Shown here: piece after piece, positions 1 through 4,920 of the stretch
Numbering within the stretch: position 1 is the first letter of the stretch
How the letters are laid out: the number at the start of each line of letters is the position of its first letter
Source: Patulibacter sp.
Lineage (GTDB): Bacteria; Actinomycetota; Thermoleophilia; Solirubrobacterales; Solirubrobacteraceae
Direction of reading: 5' to 3'
Assembly: GCA_031119595.1 (NCBI GenBank)
Contig: JAVHXX010000085.1
Location: 1-11,520, forward strand
Length of the DNA stretch: 11,520 bases
Notes under the pieces: model-generated
What the model saw: only the letters and a program-made list of their open reading frames with translations
What the model was told of the DNA's origin: nothing
Databases searched by the model: none
Made by a program: the position numbers and the translations under genes

Positions 1-163
1 TTCCAACTCCGACCAACAAGAGTCCGCCCTCGCTGTTCGCGAAGGCAACCAACGTCCTAGCGATCGCACGCTCCGAAGTCAGGCGCGACTTGAATTCGAG
101 ATGTTCGCTCTCGCCGCGAGTGATCCACGCCTCGATGTCTTCCAAATTCGGACGGTTAGACAC
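1..163 (-). CDS. AlbA_2 (Schlafen-type) domain protein, N-terminal fragment
   Basis: This is a partial gene running off the left edge; 54 codons are visible from a GTG start at 163-161. An in-frame TAG lies four codons upstream, which limits the start. The visible protein contains ESEHLEFKSRL (about residues 18-28) and LVAFANSEGGLLLVGVG (about 38-54). These match the opening strand-helix-strand and the glycine-rich turn of the AlbA_2 putative DNA-binding domain (PF04326) shared by Schlafen-like proteins and many bacterial regulators and defence-associated proteins. A TAGTTT hexamer ends 6 nt before the GTG, which suggests leaderless transcription. Base composition is unlike the rest of the window: about 57% GC over bases 1-180 by hand count, with codons such as TTG, AAT and ACT, so recent acquisition is plausible. 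The C-terminal partner domain, which would decide the function, lies outside the window. Family call fairly firm; role unknown. Confidence 0.78.
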   Translation of the reverse strand, partial: MSNRPNLEDIEAWITRGESEHLEFKSRLTSERAIARTLVAFANSEGGLLLVGVG

Positions 164-169
164 CAGCGA

Positions 170-175
170 AAACTA
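170..175 (-). promoter_or_regulatory. -10 element (TAGTTT) of the AlbA_2 gene, leaderless type
   Basis: On the minus strand TAGTTT fits the TANNNT -10 pattern and is separated from the GTG start by 6 nt, so the transcript would begin at or next to the start codon. No Shine-Dalgarno sequence is visible and no good -35 was found. Confidence 0.5.
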
Positions 176-190
176 GACCACCGTCAGACG

Positions 191-211
191 TTGCACGCGT
201 GTGCGATGCAA
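191..211 (-). terminator. Hairpin downstream of the dioxygenase gene
   Basis: TTGCACGC (191-198) pairs with GCG-A-TGCAA (203-211, one bulged A) around a 4-nt loop. It lies 19 bp after the dioxygenase stop and before the AlbA_2 promoter. There is no clear U-tract, so it is only a possible terminator. Confidence 0.3.
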
Positions 212-229
212 ACGGAGAGACAGGTCGTT

Positions 230-1021
230 TCAGATGGCCACGGTGAGGTTCGCGACGAACCCGGTCTTGACGCTGCCCGTGACGGTCGCGAGCTGGTGGA
301 TCGCCCCGTCGTCGCCGAACACCATGTCCTTCGAAAGGGACGTCTGCGCGAGGTTGCGGACGCTCGCCGAGTACCCGCTCGTGGCGTAGACCTTGTCGCA
401 GGTCGACTTCGGCAGCGCGATCTGGGAGGTCTTCACGATCGGGCCGTTCGACGTGGCCTTCGCGACCGACGCGTAGACCTCGAAGTGGATGTGCGGCCAG
501 CGGCCGGAGTAGCAGGCCGGGAAGATCGTCTTGAACCAGGCCGTGCCGCTGTCGTCGGTCTCGACGATGCCGCGCAGGTAGTTCTCGTCCTCCACGCCCG
601 ACGAGTACATCGAGTACCGGCCGGAGCGGTCGCAATGCCAGAGGTAGACGGCCGCGCCCACCAACGGCGCGTAGTCCTTCGACGCCTGCGTGATCGTGAG
701 GTTCACCCGCAGCGGCACGCCCTTCGCGAGCGTGCGGCTGCTGCCGAAGCTGCGGCGGATGTCGTGTCGCACGATGCCGGAGTCGTCGAGCACGTCCGGG
801 CCGTTCGACCCGTCGCCCGGGTACGGCCCGGCGGTCTCGGTCGGCACCACGCCGGTCGGGGTCGCGGCGAACGCCGAGACGGGCGCCAGCGACGTCAGGA
901 TCGCCGCGGCGCCACCAGCGCCGAACATCCGCAGCGCATCGCGTCGAGACGCCAGCCGGACGAGGTCCTCGTGCAGGCCGTCACCATGCGCCGGCTCGTG
1001 GTCGTGGGAGTCGTGGGTCAT
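230..1021 (-). CDS. Tat-exported intradiol ring-cleavage dioxygenase
   Basis: The protein has 263 residues. Non-haem Fe(III) intradiol dioxygenases open catechol-type rings between the hydroxyls. The expected four iron ligands are visible: Tyr136 in GRYSMY, Tyr171 in FPACYSGR, and His177/His179 in WPHIHFEVY. The cofactor-domain start VYLWHCDRSG (about 125-134) also fits the family. A twin-arginine signal is present: S25-R26-R27-D-A-L-R, then a hydrophobic stretch to about residue 50 and a likely cleavage after AFA (about 52), so folded enzyme would be exported. The first 17 residues hold five histidines (3, 6, 8, 12, 17), unusual ahead of a Tat motif. Length fits secreted single-domain members of the family rather than the catechol 1,2-dioxygenases with a long N-terminal dimer domain. 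It has no beta-ketoadipate pathway neighbours. The ATG at 1021 is the only plausible start before the Tat motif; no clear ribosome binding site is seen. Substrate unknown. Confidence 0.92.
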   Translation of the reverse strand: MTHDSHDHEPAHGDGLHEDLVRLASRRDALRMFGAGGAAAILTSLAPVSAFAATPTGVVPTETAGPYPGDGSNGPDVLDDSGIVRHDIRRSFGSSRTLAKGVPLRVNLTITQASKDYAPLVGAAVYLWHCDRSGRYSMYSSGVEDENYLRGIVETDDSGTAWFKTIFPACYSGRWPHIHFEVYASVAKATSNGPIVKTSQIALPKSTCDKVYATSGYSASVRNLAQTSLSKDMVFGDDGAIHQLATVTGSVKTGFVANLTVAI

Positions 1022-1138
1022 GAGGCCACCATCCCGGCGGTCACTGGGAGAACGCTGAGCCTGGGCCGTGGATGGCCTGGGACGTCGCGGAGCTCGCCCC
1101 GGGCCGTATCCCCGCCGGGCCAGCAGGCCGCTCGCCGC

Positions 1139-2029
1139 TCACATCGGCGCGGGGTCGCCCGGTCCTTCGGGCAAGTCCTCGCCCGCACCGCGCGTCCGTC
1201 GCAGTTTCTTGCTCACGGCGAAGGCACCCAGGCCGAGGCCCGCGGCAGCGACCGCCGGGGCCGCGACGAGCATCGCGGTACCGGCAGCCATGCCGCCGCC
1301 GACCGTCGCGCCGATCGCCGCCAGACCAGTCGTGATCCCAGCGGCGCTCAATCCCGCGGTTCCCGTCGCGCTGATCGCCACGACGCCGCCAGCCGTCGCG
1401 ACCCCGGCACCACCGACCGACGCCCAGCGGCCGTCGCGGCGCGCATCGCGCTCATCCGACGGAAGACTCGCGTCATCTCGCAACGCGTGACGGGTGATCC
1501 CGACGCTCAACGTCGCCGGAAGGACTCCGAGCACCGCCGGTCCCATCGCCGCGCCGGCGCCCACGGCGCCGCCGGCGGATGCCAGGCCGGACATGATCCC
1601 GGGGCCGCTCACGCCTGCCACCAGACCCATCGATCCGACGATGCCGGTCGACGCAGCGAATGTGCCGCCGGCCACAGCGCCGTGGGCGGTCAGGCTCGTC
1701 GCACCGCGCACCTGCTCGCTTGCCTTCCGGCCCGTGCAACACCATGTGGCGAAGTGCTCGCAGTTGTTGATCGCCAGGTGGTAGCCGGTCGCGTCCAGCT
1801 GGGACTCGGCCCGCGCGATGGTGACGTCGGCGTCATCCCGCGCGCCGTACCGCCGCACCCGACACTCGCCGCCGGACAGGAACTCCTCGATCGGCGTGCG
1901 AGCGATCGCGGCGTGCCGCTTCGAGCCGGGCTCGCCGGTGAAGTGGATGACGGTCCCGTCTCCGGCATCGACACCGTGATGGGTGTAGACGCCTCGCCGA
2001 CGGACATAGATGTGTTCTCCGCGTGCCAT
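1139..2029 (-). CDS. LRAT-domain (NlpC/P60 superfamily) protein with glycine-zipper tail
   Basis: The protein has 296 residues. Residues 1-100 look like an LRAT / H-rev107 papain-like domain. YTHHGVDAGDGTVIHF (15-30) supplies His17 and His29, and NNCEHFATWC (88-97) supplies the nucleophile Cys90. Family members are thioesterases or acyltransferases acting on lipids through an acyl-Cys intermediate; the substrate here is unknown. The rest is low-complexity Gly/Ala/Val: a hydrophobic block at about 115-178 rich in GxxxG spacing, a charged linker at about 181-203 (DDASLPSDERDARRDGR), and a second block at about 204-273 ending in KKLRR. This suggests two membrane-inserting hairpins. The start at ATG 2029 is chosen because GAGGAG (2036-2041 on this strand) lies 6 nt upstream. 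The frame is open up to 2386, but that would run through two tRNA genes. The dioxygenase follows on the same strand after 117 bp. Confidence 0.8.
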   Translation of the reverse strand: MARGEHIYVRRRGVYTHHGVDAGDGTVIHFTGEPGSKRHAAIARTPIEEFLSGGECRVRRYGARDDADVTIARAESQLDATGYHLAINNCEHFATWCCTGRKASEQVRGATSLTAHGAVAGGTFAASTGIVGSMGLVAGVSGPGIMSGLASAGGAVGAGAAMGPAVLGVLPATLSVGITRHALRDDASLPSDERDARRDGRWASVGGAGVATAGGVVAISATGTAGLSAAGITTGLAAIGATVGGGMAAGTAMLVAAPAVAAAGLGLGAFAVSKKLRRTRGAGEDLPEGPGDPAPM

Positions 2030-2035
2030 CCAGAG

Positions 2036-2041
2036 CTCCTC
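2036..2041 (-). promoter_or_regulatory. Shine-Dalgarno (GAGGAG) fixing the LRAT start
   Basis: GAGGAG on the minus strand lies 6 nt before the ATG at 2029-2027. It decides the start against the longer open frame and is one of only two clear Shine-Dalgarno sequences in the window. Confidence 0.7.
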
Positions 2042-2186
2042 ACGTGATCGTCCGACCCACGACCCGACGCACATCGACGCCGAAGAAGCGGTCCTCGAGG
2101 GTCGATCGGCGCTCGCCCTGCCCGACTTGACTCTCACCGACCAAGTCCGATCGGCGAAGCCGCGGCCGAGAGGCCCCCGGGAACGA

Positions 2187-2212
2187 CGAAGGCCCGCTTC
2201 CGCGGGCCTTCG
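2187..2212 (-). terminator. Strong hairpin terminator of the tRNA-Gly/tRNA-Pro unit
   Basis: A perfect 11-bp stem (2187-2197 with 2202-2212) closes a 4-nt loop, 29 bp beyond the 3' end of tRNA-Pro. The stem has the GAAGGCCCGC form common in high-GC terminators. The minus-strand tail reads TCGTTCC, only weakly U-rich. Its position suits termination of the tRNA transcript before the LRAT gene. Confidence 0.72.
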
Positions 2213-2241
2213 TGAGGGGTGTTGAGGCTTGGTGCCTCGAG

Positions 2242-2315
2242 TCGGGGAGACAGGATTTGAACCTGCGACCGCCCGGCCCCCAGCCGGGTGCGCTACCAGA
2301 CTGCGCCACTCCCCG
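2242..2315 (-). tRNA. tRNA-Pro (anticodon GGG)
   Basis: A complete 74-nt cloverleaf reads on the minus strand. The acceptor CGGGGAG pairs with CTCCCCG and the discriminator is A. The D-stem is GCGC/GCGC. The anticodon stem CCCGG/CCGGG holds the loop CTGGGGG with anticodon GGG at 2281-2279. The T-stem GCAGG/CCTGT holds TTCAAAT. CCA is not encoded. It lies 8 bp downstream of tRNA-Gly and is probably co-transcribed with it. Confidence 0.96.
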
Positions 2316-2323
2316 AGATAGCA

Positions 2324-2395
2324 AGCGGGCGACGGGACTCGAACCCGCTCCATGAGCTTGGAAGGCTCGTGTGCAACCGTTAACACCTCGCCCGC
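2324..2395 (-). tRNA. tRNA-Gly (anticodon UCC)
   Basis: A complete 72-nt cloverleaf reads on the minus strand. The acceptor GCGGGCG pairs with CGCCCGC and the discriminator is T. The D-stem is GTGT/GCAC. The anticodon loop is CTTCCAA with anticodon TCC at 2362-2360. The anticodon stem has four good pairs and a C.A mismatch at 27-43. The T-stem GCGGG/CCCGT holds TTCGAGT. CCA is not encoded. It is the first gene of a Gly-Pro tRNA pair. Confidence 0.96.
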
Positions 2396-2409
2396 ACGCT
2401 GCTTCGCCG

Positions 2410-2415
2410 ATCGTA
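2410..2415 (-). promoter_or_regulatory. Likely -10 element (TACGAT) of the tRNA-Gly/Pro unit
   Basis: TACGAT on the minus strand ends 14 nt before the 5' end of tRNA-Gly, giving a leader of about 7 nt to be trimmed by RNase P. No convincing -35 is seen. Confidence 0.4.
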
Positions 2416-2462
2416 TCGTGCGCGGCTTTCACGCGTCGCTCCGACTTCCCGACGCCACCGGA

Positions 2463-2480
2463 ACGCAACGAGTCTTGCGT
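2463..2480. repeat. Inverted repeat ACGCAA-N6-TTGCGT
   Basis: A perfect 6-bp dyad with a 6-bp spacer lies in the gap between the divergent tRNA genes. It is the first of three dyads there; a protein-binding site or a small hairpin are both possible. Confidence 0.5.
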
Positions 2481-2514
2481 GGGTCGAGCGGTCGGAAGCG
2501 CGCCGGAAACCGCC

Positions 2515-2532
2515 GAACGTCTGTGCACGTTC
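2515..2532. repeat. Inverted repeat GAACGT-N6-ACGTTC
   Basis: This is a second perfect 6-N6-6 dyad. Its centre is 52 bp from the centre of the dyad at 2463-2480, about five helical turns. The GAAC-N10-GTTC spacing does not fit an actinobacterial LexA box, which has a 4-bp spacer. Confidence 0.5.
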
Positions 2533-2547
2533 CTCCCACGACGACCG

Positions 2548-2563
2548 CGGCGACGAGTCGCCG
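2548..2563. repeat. Inverted repeat CGGCGAC-GA-GTCGCCG
   Basis: A perfect 7-bp dyad with a 2-bp centre lies 15 bp before the TACCAT hexamer upstream of tRNA-Trp. The tight centre suits a DNA-binding dimer better than an RNA hairpin. Confidence 0.45.
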
Positions 2564-2578
2564 GACGGAGCGACCGGG

Positions 2579-2584
2579 TACCAT
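2579..2584 (+). promoter_or_regulatory. Possible -10 element (TACCAT) of tRNA-Trp
   Basis: TACCAT ends 25 nt before the 5' end of tRNA-Trp. It fits TANNNT but has no recognisable -35 at 16-18 nt. Confidence 0.35.
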
Positions 2585-2609
2585 GCGCGTGCGGCTGAGC
2601 GCCCCCTCT

Positions 2610-2680
2610 GGGAGATTGGTGTATCGGTAACATAGGGGTCTCCAAAACCTCTGCGCCAGGTTCGATTCCTGGATCTCCCG
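2610..2680 (+). tRNA. tRNA-Trp (anticodon CCA)
   Basis: A complete 71-nt cloverleaf is visible. The acceptor GGGAGAT pairs with ATCTCCC, and the discriminator G is the base expected for bacterial tRNA-Trp. The D-stem is GTGT/ACAT. The anticodon stem GGGGT/ACCTC holds loop CTCCAAA with anticodon CCA at 2642-2644. The T-stem CCAGG/CCTGG holds TTCGATT. CCA is not encoded. The GGTGTA D-arm looks more like tRNA-Gln or tRNA-Gly than the usual GTAGCTCA-type tRNA-Trp body. It lies 30 bp before the rhodanese gene. Confidence 0.93.
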
Positions 2681-2710
2681 CTCGAGGTCCGCACCTCACG
2701 AGGCAGTCTC

Positions 2711-3037
2711 ATGGCTGAACTCCGCATCCTCTCCTCCGCCGACCTGTACGAGCTGCTGCTCCAGGGCGAAGCGGTCCAGATCCTCGACGTCCGCACGCCG
2801 GAGGAGTTTTCCGCCGGCCACATCGACGGGGCCGTGCTGCTCCCCTACGACCAGATCGGTGCGTGGCCCGACGCGCTCGACCCGGCCGTGCCGACGGCGG
2901 TGATCTGCAAGGCCGGCGTGCGCGCCGTGCACGCCGCCGCCGTGCTCGACCAGTTCACCGACGGTGAGCTCTACGTGATCGCCCAGGGCGGCGTCCCCGA
3001 CTTCCCCGAGTTCGGCGGCACGCTCGTCACCGGCTGA
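2711..3037 (+). CDS. Single-domain rhodanese-like protein
   Basis: The protein has 108 residues, the usual size for a stand-alone rhodanese (GlpE/PspE type). Such enzymes move sulfane sulfur from donors such as thiosulfate or persulfides onto acceptors, probably in the cytoplasm here as no signal peptide is present. The core motifs are ILDVRTPEEFSAGHIDGAVLLP (24-45) and the active-site loop CKAGVR (66-71) with catalytic Cys66. The six-residue loop and its Arg71 fit a sulfurtransferase, not a Cdc25-type phosphatase. The tail VIAQGGVPDFPEFG replaces the usual GG-x-x-x-W ending. A GAGG Shine-Dalgarno (2700-2703) lies 7 nt before the ATG. It starts 30 bp after tRNA-Trp with no clear terminator between, so read-through from the tRNA promoter is possible. 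Its partner is not evident. Confidence 0.93.
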   Translation: MAELRILSSADLYELLLQGEAVQILDVRTPEEFSAGHIDGAVLLPYDQIGAWPDALDPAVPTAVICKAGVRAVHAAAVLDQFTDGELYVIAQGGVPDFPEFGGTLVTG

Positions 3038-3105
3038 CGAGGCCCGGACGGCCCGGCCCCAGCGGTCGACCCGCAACGTTGCCGCGCCGCCGTGAACCGG
3101 CTCGA

Positions 3106-3123
3106 CCGGGCACGAATGCCCGG
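3106..3123 (+). terminator. Possible terminator after the rhodanese gene
   Basis: CCGGGCA (3106-3112) and TGCCCGG (3117-3123) form a perfect 7-bp stem with a CGAA loop, about 70 bp past the rhodanese stop. The downstream tail has T and C runs but no clean U-tract. Confidence 0.4.
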
Positions 3124-3164
3124 AACCGGCGTTCCTCTTCCTGCTCCTGCGTCACGCTGAATTC

Positions 3165-4400
3165 ATGAATGCGACTCGGCGAGCGGGCGGGCTCGACGGT
3201 CTCCGCGGCCTTGCCGCGGCGGCGGTCGTCCTCCTGCATGTGTGGATGTTCAGCGGCGCACACCAGGCGTGGCAACCGAAGCTCACCGACCGCGTCGTCG
3301 GCTCGCTCGGCCTCGCGCTGATGCTGTTCTTCGTGCTCTCCGGATTCCTCGTCGCGGCGCCATGGATCCGCGCCGGCGCCAGCGATGACGCCCGCACGCC
3401 GAGCGTCCGGCTCTACGCCATCCGACGTGCCGCGCGCATCCTTCCCGCCTACTGGGTGTGCCTCGCCGGGTCGTACCTCGTGATGCGCTGGCTCGACCAT
3501 CCGCTCGCCGTCGACCTCCGCGAACTGCCGACCTTCGCGCTGTTCGCGCAGAACCAGGTGGGCTCGACCGCCGGCCAGCTCAACCCACCGCTGTGGTCGC
3601 TCGGGATCGAGGTCGCGTTCTACGTGTTCCTCCCCGTCATCGGGTTCGGACTCACCGCGGCGATGCGCCGCCGGGGCAGCGCCGGCGTGCTGATGATCTC
3701 CGCGGCGATGGTCGTCGTGGGCATCGCCTGGGAGGCTGCGGTTTACGCCGACGGCAGCCCGGAGACGCTCGTCAGCTCCCTCCCCACATACCTGCCGATC
3801 TTCGCGTGCGGCATCGCGATGGCCGCGATGCTGCAGAACCGCGAGCTCGGCCGCGTGTGGCGCAGCGCGCTGTTCGTCGCCGGTGCGGTCCTCGTCGTCG
3901 CCGACGCGTGGTGGCACTCCGCCGACACGGGTGCGGGCGCGCTCGGCCACGTGATCCGCGACCTCCCCGCAGGCGTCGGGTTCGCGATGATCGCCGGCGC
4001 GGTCGCCCAGGGACCCGGCTGGCTGCTGGCGTCCAGGCCGCTCCGCGCCCTCGGCGACTGGTCCTACGGCATCTACCTCTGGCACATGCCCGTGCTCTAC
4101 ATCCTCGTCCACCACGACCACTGGCCCGATTCGCCGTGGTCGGCGTTCGCGCTCACGTTCGGGTTCGCCACGATCCTCGGGGCCGCCAGCTACCTGCTCC
4201 TCGAACGCCATGTGGTGAAGCTCGGCTCGCGCATCCCGCGCCGCGCCCCCGTGCCGGTCACCGACCCGCTGCCCGCGCTCGCCGGCGCGCACCCACGGGT
4301 CGCACAGCTCTCGGCCGCCGCGCATCGCGCCACCCACGCCCCGGTCGCCGGCTCGGGCGTGACCGCCGAGCGGCGCGTGCCGGTCCGCGTGACCGGATAG
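3165..4400 (+). CDS. Acyltransferase-3 family integral membrane protein
   Basis: The protein has 411 residues. It belongs to the OafA/NodX-type acyltransferase-3 family, which O-acylates cell-surface polysaccharides or lipids in the cytoplasmic membrane. The signature start LDGLRGLAAAAVVLLHVW (10-27) carries the conserved His25. It is followed by MLFFVLSGFLVAAPWI (53-68), RRAARILPAYW (87-97) and PPLWSLGIEVAFYVFLP (141-157), all in the family order. The remainder is a series of hydrophobic helices, about ten in total, then a Pro/Ala/Arg-rich cytoplasmic-looking tail from about 352. There is no C-terminal SGNH hydrolase domain, so it is the short form. ATG 3165 starts immediately before the domain; no Shine-Dalgarno is seen, and CACGCT lies 6 nt upstream, a poor -10 match. 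Its TAG stop lies inside the -10 element of the next gene. Acceptor substrate unknown. Confidence 0.92.
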   Translation: MNATRRAGGLDGLRGLAAAAVVLLHVWMFSGAHQAWQPKLTDRVVGSLGLALMLFFVLSGFLVAAPWIRAGASDDARTPSVRLYAIRRAARILPAYWVCLAGSYLVMRWLDHPLAVDLRELPTFALFAQNQVGSTAGQLNPPLWSLGIEVAFYVFLPVIGFGLTAAMRRRGSAGVLMISAAMVVVGIAWEAAVYADGSPETLVSSLPTYLPIFACGIAMAAMLQNRELGRVWRSALFVAGAVLVVADAWWHSADTGAGALGHVIRDLPAGVGFAMIAGAVAQGPGWLLASRPLRALGDWSYGIYLWHMPVLYILVHHDHWPDSPWSAFALTFGFATILGAASYLLLERHVVKLGSRIPRRAPVPVTDPLPALAGAHPRVAQLSAAAHRATHAPVAGSGVTAERRVPVRVTG

Positions 4401-4403
4401 CGT
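4398..4403 (+). promoter_or_regulatory. -10 element (TAGCGT) of ydbS, overlapping the previous stop codon
   Basis: TAGCGT fits TANNNT and is followed by 7 nt and the GTG start of ydbS. Its first three bases are the stop codon of the acyltransferase gene. It suggests a leaderless internal promoter for ydbST. No -35 match was found. Confidence 0.45.
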
Positions 4404-4410
4404 CGCGCGG

Positions 4411-4920
4411 GTGAGCGACCCGTCCCCGCCCGTCGTCGATCCGCCCGCCGCCCCGACCCCCGGCACGCGCATGCAGCTGCCGGCCCGGGTCCCGCGGTAC
4501 TGGCAGCTCAAGGACGGGCTCGTCGTCGCCGGCGCGGTGATCGTGATCGCGGTCGTCGTCGCGGTGATCGGGTCGGTGCCATTCGGATTGTCGGTCGCGC
4601 TGATCGCAGCGGTCCTCGCGCTCGGCGCCGCCGACCTGGCGCTCATCGGCCTGCGGTACCGCACGCTCTGGTTCACGATCGGCGACGACCAGATCGACGT
4701 CGAGCGGGGCGTCCTCTTCCGCACGCACACCGTCATCCCGATGACACGCGTCCAGCACGTCGAGCTCGAACGCGGCCCGCTCGCCGACCGGTTCCACCTC
4801 GCGGAGCTGCACATCCACACGGCGGCGGGAGCGGTGACGATCCCCGCGCTCGACCGGGCCGACGGCGAACACATCCGCCAGCGCATCGCCGACCTCGCCC
4901 GGATCGCCGATGACCTCTGA
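4411..4920 (+). CDS. ydbS: YdbS-like PH-domain (bPH2) membrane protein
   Basis: The protein has 169 residues. A Pro-rich N-terminus (1-30) is followed by two adjacent membrane segments, about 37-58 and 60-83. A bacterial pleckstrin-homology fold of the bPH2/DUF304 type spans about 85-165 (LWFTIGDDQIDVERGVLFRT, MTRVQHVELERGPLADRF). This is the arrangement of B. subtilis YdbS, the small partner of YdbT. The sigma-W-controlled ydbST pair of Bacillus is linked to resistance to antimicrobials made by related bacilli; whether that role holds here is inference. The GTG at 4411 is chosen because the hydrophobic and PH regions begin soon after and a TAGCGT hexamer lies 7 nt upstream. Its last codons overlap the start of ydbT (ATGACCTCTGA), an 11-nt overlap that implies translational coupling. 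The symbol is by family resemblance. Confidence 0.85.
   Translation: MSDPSPPVVDPPAAPTPGTRMQLPARVPRYWQLKDGLVVAGAVIVIAVVVAVIGSVPFGLSVALIAAVLALGAADLALIGLRYRTLWFTIGDDQIDVERGVLFRTHTVIPMTRVQHVELERGPLADRFHLAELHIHTAAGAVTIPALDRADGEHIRQRIADLARIADDL

Noticed and set aside
101..2047. 648-codon open frame on the plus strand
   Set aside because: It is antisense to the dioxygenase and LRAT genes, which have clear catalytic motifs. The product is Arg/His/Asp-rich with no fold, a typical shadow of high-GC coding DNA.
2030..2386. N-terminal extension of the LRAT frame
   Set aside because: It would translate through tRNA-Gly, tRNA-Pro and their terminator. GAGGAG before the ATG at 2029 marks the true start.
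2515..2532. LexA (SOS) box at GAACGT-N6-ACGTTC
   Set aside because: Gram-positive LexA sites have CGAAC and GTTCG separated by 4 bp. Here GAAC and GTTC are 10 bp apart.
3027..4886. 619-codon open frame on the minus strand
   Set aside because: It is antisense to the acyltransferase and ydbS genes. The product is compositionally biased and shows no motifs.
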